Shown here piece after piece: positions 19,050 through 31,200 of a stretch of 64,000 nucleotides of DNA. The DNA is from Tetraselmis striata (taxonomy: Eukaryota; Chlorophyta; Chlorodendrophyceae; Chlorodendrales; Chlorodendraceae): positions 51,213-115,212 of the forward strand of contig VCJN01001349.1 in the NCBI GenBank assembly GCA_006384855.1, in the 5' to 3' direction. A model generated the notes under the pieces. It ran no database searches. It was not told where the DNA came from and saw only the letters and a program-made list of their open reading frames with translations. Made by a program: the position numbers and the translations under genes. Position 1 is the first letter of the stretch, and each line of letters begins with the position of its first letter.

Positions 19050-21888
19050 ATGCCCTCCGACATGTAATTGGGTAGGTGTTGCCTGTGGTGGTTGTGGGAA
19101 TCAGCGGTGTGTATTCTGTGTGTGTGGTGAGTTTCTGAGTGTGTGTTGGTGTATGAGCTGCACCGGCCACAGAGTTAGTGGTGGACAGTGTTCTTGAGTC
19201 AGCTGGCTTGGTTGTGGCTGCGGCGGCTCGCTCAACAGCTTACTGGTGAGAGTTGTTAGACGGGTGGGCTGCATCGTTGTCCGTTTCCCACTCGTTGTCT
19301 GAGCCGTGGGTGCCGGAGAGGCGTTGCTTGCTCTTGCTGCGGTTGCGGGTGGCGCCGTCCGAGCGGCTACGGCCCTAGGCTTCTTATTCTTATGTTTGGC
19401 TGTTGTGGCTGCCTTGCCCTTGCCTGCTGGGGTGGGCTAGCTTGGGTGATGTTCCAGCTGGATGGAGAGGCGTTGTGGGTTGCGCAGCTGGTGCGACTCC
19501 GATGTGAGGCTGGCCAGTTCGGCGGCTATTGCGGGTTGGCTCGCAGGAGAGGACTGTGCAAGCACCTATGTGGTTGCGGTAGTGAGGTGGTGAAGCTCTG
19601 CCAAGCGTTCTGTGGTGCCATTGGGTGTGCCCTCCCGGAATGTGCGGTGCATTGTTGAGCGTTGGGGGAATCGAGGGATATGTCAGCCTGACATGGTGTC
19701 TCTGCTGCCGCACGCTGGTAGGTGTCCACGTCCATGGCGCCGTCGTCGCCCTCGTAGTTGAACTCGAGTTCTTCCTCGTCATCCGCCTGCGCTCTCGGCA
19801 TGGCAATTGCCGGTGAGGCTGTGGCTGTAGGCGCAGGGGCTGGGTGGGCTGTTCCGGGGGCGCGCTCCGTTGCTGCTCCGCAGTGGTCGATGGCTGCCAC
19901 TTCGTCTGCAACCGCTCCTCGCCTCGGTGTTATGTGCTCAAACCCAGGGGGGGAGCGTCGCGGACTTGGGGTGTGGTATGGGCTGCTGGGGTCGCTGGAG
20001 GTGGCAGTTGGATTAGGCCTGCTGGTGGTGGGGCTGGCGATGCGCCTCTCGGTTGGTGCCGGAGCTGGCGCGGCCTTGATCTTCCCGCACGCTGTTGACA
20101 CTCTTGCGCCACTGTTCTGTTCTATCTGTGCCGCGGGTGCCACCGATGATGTTGTGGTGGTGGGCGGTCAGCTGCAGGGTGAGAGTGTAGATTGGGCGTC
20201 CGGCGGCTCGTAGGGCGAGGGACGCTGGGGCGGTCTTCCGGGCCTTCTTACGCAGGCGTATTGCTGCGCGTCGGATTTGGTTGTGTGCAGTGTTGCCTCC
20301 CAGTTCTACCGCCTCCCGGATCGTCTGGCTGAAGGGGTGGATGAGCAGCTCCGAGGGGTCGAACTCGGACTCCGTGAGGTAGATGACGATGGTGCGGAGG
20401 CGTACCGCCCACAGTAGTTCGACGGGGGAAGTGAGGGCCACTGCCAGGCGCAGGGTGTCCGCGAACTCCTCGTCTTCTTGGCCGAGGGAGATGGCGCAGA
20501 GGTTGTCGTCTCCCACGCGCAACAGTGTCGGCTCGGTGTGGTGGTGGTATATCTCGACGCCGAAAGCTGTCATGGTGACCGGCAGCCATTGCGCGTGTTG
20601 CAGCTATGGAGGTGTGTTGATGCGCTCGCTGATGGTAGCTGCGATGGCCTCCGCCAGTTGCTCCACCGTCGGCAGCTCCAGGCTGGCCAGGGGGCCGGTG
20701 CATATCGCTTTGGCCGCCAGTGCGCATCGGAAGAATTGTTTGGATAGTCCTGGGGGCAGTACTCATGGGAGCGGGGTGGTTGGTTGGTCCTCTCGGTCCT
20801 CGATGTGTTCTACTGTGATCGAGATCACTGCTCGGCCCTGCGATTGGTCGCCAAACGGCAGCGCCAATACTGCGTCTCGGCACACGTATTGTAGTAGGTC
20901 CGCCGCATCATGATCAAAGGAGTTCGAGGCGCACCGAGTCGGCTGAGCGGCGGGCTTTCCATACCTCGCGGACCTCCAGGAGGGCCAGTAGTGTGTGGGT
21001 CGGGGGGCAGATGACGGCGTCGTCTGCGTCTGTGTCGGCCACATACTTGGCCCAGGCTCTCACTCCGGCGAGTGCTAGGACGTCTGCTGGTGTCGCCGCC
21101 GGTTGGTATGTCGCCGCTTCGCTTGACTGGGGTTGATCGTACGCTGGGAGGAGGCCCTCCGCCAGGTGCACCCACATGTCGGCCTCAGTGTGGCCTCTGA
21201 ACGAGGGGGAGCGAAGCCACGCCTAGTGCACCGGTCGCTCGATGTCGTCGAGGTGGGGCACTCCGAGCAGGCGGGTGGAGCAGCGGCGCCCCTGGCGGTC
21301 GAGGATCGTTGTGCCCTCTCCTGTCCATTGGGTATGTAGAACGCTCGCGGCTGTTTCTCTGCGGGCCAGTCGGAGGATGACGGGCACGGTGGTGGTGGGG
21401 AGCCTTGTGCCACTCGGTCCAGTGGGGTCGGCGGCGGCGGGCTTAGGGGGGCGGCGAGTCACCACTCTGACGTCTGATGGTAGTATTTGAACGCCGATTT
21501 TGGGGTTGAGGGTGCGGATTAGGTTCGTCACAGTCCGGCCGCGCGACTCCTCGTCCATGGCTTGGTGCTGGGCCACCAGATCGCCGAACAGTAGGGCCAC
21601 ATGGGTGTCATCGTCCGTGCCGGCGGGGAGGCCAGTTAGAAGTAGGCGAGATGGGCGTTGCAGCACGCGTATGTGGCGGAGGGTTGCTGGTGGGAGCTGG
21701 GTGCCGGCGAGTTTTTTTGCAGTTACGACCGTGCGGATTACTGGCTGTTGCACTCTGCCGCCTCGTAGCGCGGCTAGATGAAAGGTGCCGACCCCGGCCT
21801 CTTGTTGCTCCCCAGATGTGTTTGTGTCCATGCTGGCTGTGGTGGTGTCTCCTGGAAGGACCTGCTCTTCACGCCACTGTGGGCGCAA
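19050..21888 (-). pseudogene. Long decayed frame with an RRM-like segment (ORF1-like)
   Basis: Reading the minus strand from an ATG at 21888, about 900 codons can be followed through a few single stops and two frameshifts (near 20930 and 20140). Early on, RLLLTGLPAGTDDDTHVALL and, after a linker, VPVILRLARRETAASVL resemble the RRM-like fold in ORF1 proteins of L1-type non-LTR elements. Further segments are helical and Ala/Leu-rich (LPTVEQLAEAIAATISERI). The end is Pro/Ala-rich with an acidic patch (DDEEELEFNYEGDD). No endonuclease or reverse transcriptase follows; Gypsy-1 begins about 60 bp past the end. It could be an ORF1 left without its ORF2, or a decayed nuclear gene. Confidence 0.45.
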
Positions 21889-22280
21889 GCCGCCAGTTGG
21901 CCTGGTGGTGAGTCGTCCGGTCGTCGGACGGTCTACCGTTTCACAGGAGGATCACGCTACCAGTACAAGTAGGCGCGCCGGCTCGCCCGGATTTAGTACA
22001 TATGCAGTACTTCGCCCGTTGTAAAGGGCCGGCTGGAAAGTGAGAGGTCTAGCACTTTGAATAACATGTGGGATGTCCACTCCAACGGCGTCAGTTTTGT
22101 TGCCCAAGATGGGACAAAGATAGCCGAGGGCGACTAATGGTGTTGCTACGCTTGCTATCAGAGCCCTCGCCACACGACTTCGGTCGGCAACGGTCAACGC
22201 GCTGGAATAGTGCGAGAAATGAGGTTGTTTGTGAGGGATGGCTCCGCGCCATGTACCCGGCAGGGCTAGCCTTTCACAAG

Positions 22281-25200
22281 CGCTTAGCAGAGGAAAGCCT
22301 ACAAGCAATCGTCCAGGTGGACAAGAAAGTCAAGCTTGCGGAAGAGAACTTGGCGTGCGCGGCGCAGGTTCATGCCATGCCATTGGCATGTAGAAGTACT
22401 GTGTTGTCTGCTAACCGTTGTATCGTCTGGTCTTACGTACATAAAACTCGCTTTTGGTGATGGTCGTGTTAGTATGTATGTACACATGTGCTGACAAAGG
22501 AAAACGCCAAGATTGAGGAAGAGCTGATGCGTCTCAAACGGCAACTGAAAAATGCCAACGATGAAGCACCTACACACAAGAAGCGGTTGGACAAGCTGAA
22601 TGCGGCTATCACGCACAGATTCCCGACGTGAGCCTTGTTTCTTGCACTTTGATTGCTCTGCTATAGTACGTTGAACAAAGGTGTGCCGTAGTGCGGTGTG
22701 TTGAAGTGTCACTAACTGTACTTCTTCTTGTGAACTCATGTTCTCCGGAGACTCCAAATCCAAGTTGAAGGCGCCAGCGACAAGATCCGGTGGCTGCTGG
22801 AATCCAAGGAACATCTCAAGAGAGTGACTGCATCACACAATATCCTCGTTGTTCAGCGTATTATTTCAGATTATGGCAAGAGGTGGGATAAACCCTAAAA
22901 AACCCTAAAACCTAAAACCCTAAACCCTAAAACCCTAAAACCCTAAACCATACATGGAAAAGATGGAACACCGTTGTGCTGATCTCACAGCGCAATCAAA
23001 GCAACGGTACATTTGCTGGCTCAGAAGAAGGCCATGCCGAAGCAGGGCATTGCGGATGATGAGCGGCGCAATGTTAACCTTCGGCTTGAGGACATCCATA
23101 ACGTGCATTGCGCTGACTCTTGATGCCATGTAGCATGTGCGCATTGTGGCGGATGTGCCGTGAATTGCTGATGTTTCACGTTGCTCCGCAGCGCGTGTTG
23201 GCCCAACGGCGTGAGCTGTGTGTCGTGGTGGATCAGCTGACAGAGTCTGTGAGCTTGGTAACCTGACACGTGATGGCACCTGGCTGGCAGGGTATGTACA
23301 CAAAATTGCAAGTCCTGCGCTGCAGATGTGCCTCAGTGGAGCCCCTCAGAGTAATGCAGAACGCACGCATGGTCTGTGGGGTTCTGGGAGCGCCCCAAGT
23401 TGTTGGCAGCTATTAAAGAGCCTCGACAGAGCCAGCCCTGCCATTCCGCTTGGATAATCGGCAGATGCCGAAGTTAGCGTCAGGATCGCCCGCATGAGCG
23501 TCAGCTTACATCCAGTTATGGATGAGTTCTATGGCGCATATCTCGGAATCGCGACGATTTCATCGATGTGGACCGAGCGCATGCCCTCCAAGCTGAAGCT
23601 CCAGATTGGAGGCCTCATCTGCGTCAATTCATGGCGCGTCAACTTCTGTATGTACAAGTACAACAGCCTTTCCCGACCGCCATGCACTCAGTCGCGGTGG
23701 AAGGATGTCATGAAGGAGTTGCGGCAAGACGAGAACGCGAATGCAGCTGTGCAAAAGCTGCGGCAGTCTCACCCCTCACACACACAAAAAGCAAGACTGT
23801 CGTAAAAACACAGAGGCGACAAAGGGAGAAAGAAACAATTGTTACAACGTTGTCACCACCCGCCGCTACTTATGCGTATGGCTAGCTCGCAGCTAGGCAC
23901 CACCAAGCGGCACGGGCACTACTAAGCGCGTCACCGTGAAGAGTCATGCCTTGAAGTGTCGAACATGAGGTCGTCGCTTAGAGACCTCCGCACAAGTAGT
24001 TGACACATACATCAGTTTATACACAAGTAAACTACTGATGTTACAGAGGCAGGTGCATAATACATATATGTCCGCTACGGGTACGCACATGCGTATCATC
24101 CCGTAACTACTACTGAACAGTGTACCGGTACCAGTAGGACTCATCTCATGATTCATCATCCACCAGTACTCGTATTGTGGCGCGTGACACACGCGCGCAC
24201 ACACTGTTGTACGATACAGCAGGTACTCGTACATGAATGATGCTACGATCATGCAGTACCCGTACAGAGTATGCCATAATTGTCACACTACATCTCTCCC
24301 CCCTTGACAGTGTGAAATAGCATTCCATGATAGGCAGTTTAATTTGCAGTCGGCACACGTGCCGGATATTTATGCATACGCTTCACAAATTCAGGTGACT
24401 TTATAAAGTCCAACCATTTGGGAGTAGCCATAAAATCCTGCAATGCTATTGTCCTTTTAACATCAAACAAACGATGCCAAACAGGGGCAATAGACTCATC
24501 CGCAAAGTGAACAAGAAATTGCAACTGAGTACCACGTAAACCGGGCATGAAACCGATCTTAACGCTGGTAATCTTGTCAATCTCATACTTATCATCAGAA
24601 TCGTCACCAGTACCAACAAGAAGAGGTACATGCGGGCGCAACGGCGCAGTGGGACATAGTCTCAAGTTATTAACATGAAATACTGGGTGCAACTTAACAC
24701 AAGCAGGTAATTTCAGTCGATAATTATGACCGCCAGCTTTCTCTACAATAGAAAATGGGCCAAGCTGCTTGTCCATCAGCTTTTTGCAAGGCTGACCTTT
24801 GACCTTAAGCAGACGGGTATCCACAGATACTCTATCTCCAACATTGAAGATAGGAGGATTGCGTTGTTGCCACTAGGATGAACAGTCAATTCATCTTTAT
24901 GGACAGCCAACGCTGACTGAACCAACTGCTGGACATCCTTCATATCTTGGATACGTTGCTGAGCATCACGGGAGAATGCTATTGTTGGTCTCGTACCAAA
25001 CAATACATCCGGAGGCGTTTCAGGATTGAAACCATACATAACCTGAAATGGTGCATGCTCAATGCCAAGTGCTTTGTTGGAATTATACGCAAATTTAATC
25101 AATGGTAACTGGCTTACCTGGTTTGAACCATCGAAACAACAAAACGCTCGAGCCAACTCACTGACAATGGCATTTACGCGTTCAGTCAAACCATCTGTTT

Positions 25201-28200
25201 CAGGATGTTGGCCACTAGACATGTTCAATTTAGTGCCAAGTCTTCTCCACAGAGTTTGCCAGAATGCAGACAAGAATCGTGGATCTCTGTCAGAGACAAT
25301 CACACGAGGTATTCCATGCAACCTGAATACTTCCTTCAGAAATAATCCAGTTGCCTGCCCACTTGTCACGTTGACTGTGGTTGGAATAAAATGTGCTTGC
25401 CGGGACAGATGGCAACACACAACCAACATAGTATGAAGTAACTTGACAGTTGAATCAGCGATGCGTCGATTTTTCAGAAATTTTAAAAGAACGGGTTCTA
25501 TATCATTGGCCTACAGTTCCATCAATTGCATTGCCAGCGCTTTGAAGTACCAGCAGCGAGCGTTTGCATTGCCAGCGCTTTGAAGTACCAGAGTTTTTTT
25601 CCATTACCAGCAGCGAGTAGCGAGTACCAGTACTAGCAGCGAGCGTTCGCATCGCCAGCGCTTTGACGTACCAGAATTTTTTCCATTACCAACAGCGAGT
25701 AGCGAGTACCAGTACTCATAGCCTCCCAACCGTGAGATCGTAATCGGACGGCTGTGTAATTAAGGACCGTGGGCGGGCGGGTGGGTGGGTGGATTATAGC
25801 ACTTAGTAGTACATGCCAGTAGATAAGCGCTTTAGTCATGCACTATAGGCCCGATCCGCTGCACTAAACGGGTACCCCTACGGCAATAAAGCTCACCGCC
25901 GAAAAATCGACGCTTCGCTGGATTATAACCATTCTTCTCTGGTAACTCGGTTATAAAATCCAAACCAACCGTATGCCATGGACGTGGCGATACTACTGGT
26001 AAGGGTTGTGTTGGTGCAGGTAGCTGCGGACGTGCCCGAACACGCCAGCACACCGAACATTGCTCACAATAGGTTTCCACGTCATGACGTATGCGTGTCC
26101 ACCATAAACTGTCCAAGGCACGTGCCAAGGCGCTTGCATAAGCACGGTGACCAAAATAATCATGTAGCTCATACAATATCTTATTGATGATGTCACGATC
26201 GGTTGGTATGCAAAGACGTCCATGTCTCAAAAAATAACTATCGTGCTCTACCACATGACCGGACTGCTTCCACCCCCCCCCCCCCCCATAAGGAGTAGAA
26301 CGCGTCCTCTGCATATCCAGCATTAATAAGGCGGAGAATATTGTCATCACGGTTAAGTGACGACGCACTTAGAGCCGACAATACCGCAGTACATGGGCGA
26401 TGTTTACTCGCGAATGATTCAGCCGCGTCCGGCACATCCCCGGTCCAATATAAGCCACCGAAACCAATCGGCTTAAAATCCGGTCTACGTGACAACGGAT
26501 CGGCTTCATTCCACTTGCCCTTTCGGTATGCAAGGGATATGGACCCAACAAACGGCTACAAGTCGCGTACATAGCGCACTTGTCGCCGGTTCAACCTTTT
26601 TGCCGGTCGCCTGAGCAGATGACGTATGGTGTCATGATCTGAGACAACAAGGAATCGACGGCACCCTTCAAGGTAACAACGCCAGTGCTTACTTGATTCA
26701 TAGACAGCCAAAGCTTCCAAATCATAAGCACTGTAGGTATTACCACGCTCAGCTGCATTCAGCTTTCGCCCCCAGTAACTAACTGGTTGAGGACCTCCTC
26801 CTTGGTCCTGCAGGAGAACTGCAGCAAGCCCTACGTTAGACGCATCTGTCGCTACGGTGAACGTCGCATCCGCCCCCATGGAAGGAATGGAAAGACACGG
26901 AGCGGAAATCAGTCGCAGACGAAGGGTCTCAAAGGCTTCGTGACACGCCGGTGACCAGTCAACATGAACTGGTTTAGACTTACGCAATAAGTCAGTCAAT
27001 GGTGCAGTTAAATCACTGAAATGATGAATAACCTTAGAGTAGAAGTTGCAGAATTGTACAAAACTTCTGACTTCACTCTGAGTTTTAGGGACAAGCCAAT
27101 CCCTAACCGCAGCCACTTTGGCCTCAGAAACGGACAATTTACCCTCAGCGACGGTATACCCCAAATAATCCATAGATTGCATACCAAAGAAACATTTCTT
27201 TAACTGCAACGTCAGATTATATTCATTCAGTTTCTCAAAAACTAAACGAAGGTGCTTCTTGAATAAGCATATATTCAATATGCTTATTTGTTGCAACATA
27301 TTAACGAATATATGAATATTCACATACGTGAATATTCACATATTCACATATTATGTGAATATGTGAATACATTCATATATCATCCAGATATACCACCACA
27401 AAGTCACGTAAATATGGTCTCAAGATGTCATTTATCATGCGCTGGACAGTGGCTGGGCATTTTGCACAAACCAAATGGCATTGCAGTCCACTTCCATAGA
27501 CCATCAGGTGTCCGAAACGCTGTCTTGTGGATGTCCTCCTCTGCAATGGCAACCTGCCAATAACCTGATGCTAAATCCAGATGGGTGTAGCAACGGGCAT
27601 TGCGGAGGGAATCCAACGTTTCATCAATTCGTGGCAAAGGATACATATCCTTTCGAGTGACCTCGCTCAGCCCACGAAAATCGACACACAACCGAAGGGA
27701 TCCATCTGCCCTCTTAACAAAAAGGATAGGCGAACCAAACTCAGATTGACTAGGACGAACAACTCCAGCGGCAATTGCATCTTTGAGTTGGCGATCCAAT
27801 TCAGCACGTTCAGCGGGAGACAAACGATTCAGTCTTTGGCGTTTCATCCTGTCAGTTAACTCAATTCTGTGATCCCATGGCCGATGAACATGCGGCCTGT
27901 GGACTGGACGCATAATTTCAGGAAACTCGTCATACAACAAATGACGAATAGCATCCTTTTGCTCTAGTGTCATAGCATTGTGTAAATGCAGGTCAGGATC
28001 ATCTTTTATAACCGACATTTCAACGACATAGAATTCACCCCAAGAATTCTGCTTAGATGCACGAGCAGTTTTGCGCATCAACTTTTGTACCTTAGTGGAA
28101 GTAATCATGCTACATGCAAGAGTACGACCCACTATTACAACAGGTACATGGGTTCCATCCATTAAAGTCATGATACGTTCAGTACCATACTTAATGGTAA

Positions 28201-31200
28201 CTTGCGCTTCATCAAGCCAAGTTAGACCCAACACCATGTCGGAGACTTTGAGCTCACGCAGTATATAAAATACTCGATTCTCAAATACATGTCCTCCAAC
28301 AGACAAAGACACAACTGTTGTATGGCAACATGAGACACGTTGACCATTAGCCAAACGAACAGGTGTTTTAGCTATCAACTTTGGTATCTGCAAGTTGTTT
28401 CTACGCACAAAGTCATCAGATATAAAATCCAAAGATGCCGCATTATCAACTAGTGCATCCACAACGGCATCATCGTTAATAGTCACATTAACTTTTAACA
28501 ATGGCCTGGGGTCATCCCAACGAGTCAAAGAAGCAATCTGATGCAAACTTTGCCTTTGCTTACTCCAAAATGATGGATCAGACACATTGACAGCATCACA
28601 TTCATTTATAGACTCAGATGCACGTTCACCAATACCAACGCTAGAATCTGCAACTTTTGCAGAGTCCACGTTAAAACTCACATTTGGACTTGTGACAGTT
28701 TTAGGTACAAAGTCATCAGGAAAGGCACAATTAGCATCAACTAGCCAAATGTTAACCCCATACTTTTGGGGCTTGACATCTTCCTGGACTGTGGCATTTT
28801 TATTAGACCACCTGGTGAACAAAGGTATCTTTGCCGGGAATTACTGCAGCAGTTTCCAGTGCTTTGTCAAAGCATTGAATCTATCTAATGCAGGCAGTAC
28901 AAACACTCCTACAGTATGTTCTTTGGCCCTATTACGGCATTCCTCAGAAATACTATGTAATAGACTCAGTCATATGCCATGGAGGGTGAATGAACACACG
29001 TTCATTTGACAAGTCGCGCGATAGTATCGAATCTTGTTCTGAACCGAACGGTAAGTTTTGATGGGTATTTAGACCCTCATTATCCGCACACCCCTCCAGC
29101 GTAAACTGGAACATCTTATGTAAGGGTTCAAAGACTCTATCGACCAGTCGCCACTCGGCACTGACTGCAGTCGACCTAGGCATACGGCGCGCCTTATAGC
29201 CTTTCCGCGACGATGAGCCGAAACTTTCCGAGTACCCGTTACATGGGCATCTTGTTCTGAACAGAACGGTAAGTTTCGATGGGTATGTATACTCTCATTA
29301 TCCGCACACCCCTCCAGCGTAAACTGGAACATCTTATGTAAGGGATCAAAGACTCTATCGACCAGTCGCCACTCGGCACTGACTGCAGTCGACCTAGGCA
29401 TATGGCGCGCCTTATAGCCTTTACGCGACGAGGAGCCGAAACTTTCCGAGTACCCGTTACATCAGAGATTACGACATCGTCACTCAAATATGCACTCGTC
29501 ACAGGTATATCGCCATTCAGACGTGCATTAGTCAATAATGCAGATATCTCAGGTGCCAATGACATATCGGCATCAGTAACTTCACAATCACGCGATGCGA
29601 CAGTTACAGGACAGCATGATGTAACACAAACATAATTTACATCCCTATCCACTGAGCTGTTATCAATAGAATGCGGGCACCCCTATTTCATCTTAGGGCA
29701 GTCCCTCAGAAGGTGAGCCTCTCCACATTTAAAGCATGTTTTGGCAGCCATGTGCTTAGCATACTTCTCTGGCTCATGCATTTTGACATGATTAAGATAA
29801 TCAATAATCTTCATGTCATGTGCCATAGAGATTTTACCATTGACCTTCTTGTTGCAAGATTTCAGTCTTTTGGCATTGGTATTGCGGCGTCCATTGCTTG
29901 CGCCTGGTGCAGCATCATCACCATGACTACGCTTGTTCGTGTTGATGATCTTGGACTTCTTCTTGGAGTGCTGCCCACCATTGCCATTACCAGTAGGATG
30001 TCCATTTTCAACTGGCTTAGCCGCATTACCAAGTGGCTTGTTACTACCAACCATTGCCGTTGCATATTGTTGCAGCTCATTGAGGGTCAATGCATGTCCT
30101 GCACGCTTTTGTTCAGTCACAAACTCATGAGCCATCTCCTTAAGTTTAGTATGACTCAGTGCAGATGCAAACTTCAGGGCTAGGAACTCATCAGGGAAGG
30201 TTAGTCTTGTCCTTGCCAGGATGTCATTGAAGGCATGCACAAACTCTCGTTGTGATTCCCTAACTGCCTTGACAAACTCCACAACGTTAATCGGGCGAAG
30301 CTAAGACGACTTCAAGTCGAATCCTTGCCACAAACGTTGAAAGTTGCCACTCAATATTTGCACAGCATATGCAAGTCCGGCAGTAGTCGTCGACTTCAGT
30401 CCCACAGTACCGAGCTGCTCCGGTAGTTCAATAAGCCATACATCCAGCTTAAGAACATCTTCACATTTCTGTTTAGACTGAGCTTGAGCTGATTTTCGCT
30501 GAGACTCAGTCAAATGAGCATTAGGAGTCTCGTACCATGGTACATCAATAATAACCATCTTTCTCATGTCAGTCGCCATCGGATCCACGACTAGATAACG
30601 ATTCACGGGGTCCCAAATAGGTCATTCCCCAGTATCATACCTAAATGCAGACTGCTGAGAGAGCTATGGGTACGAACGATTCATCAAGAAGCCATTTAGT
30701 ACAGACTTATAAATGGCCGCCCAGGAATCACTCACAACAGTATGAATCATGAATGGAGGGTACCACACAGTAGTCGGAACAAGCTTGCCACGACTGTTCA
30801 CTGCAATGCTGACCGAGTACGAATCATCAGACTATGGGTCCAGGGTGATACTCTCAGGAAAGGTACGCTCGACGCCAATCAGAGCATGATCGTCATCAAC
30901 ATCTAATTCCTCACCAGCAACAGCTACTGGTGCAACTAAATGCGACATGACTAGAGCGTGCGACCTGTCTAGCGTGCGCATTTCACTGGCTATCTGCTAG
31001 GATGATAGCCTAGATGCATATAAGAAACATTTCATGTCATCCATGATGAGAACGTCAAACAGTTCTAAGTCGTCCTCAGAGACAAGCAGACCAGTTTCCT
31101 CACGGAGTTTCCGCACAGCCGTGCCGCGCACAGTACTGTCAGATGTTGTCGACTTTCCGACTGGTGTGAAAAGAGTCGATCTAACATTTGGCTCAGTCGT

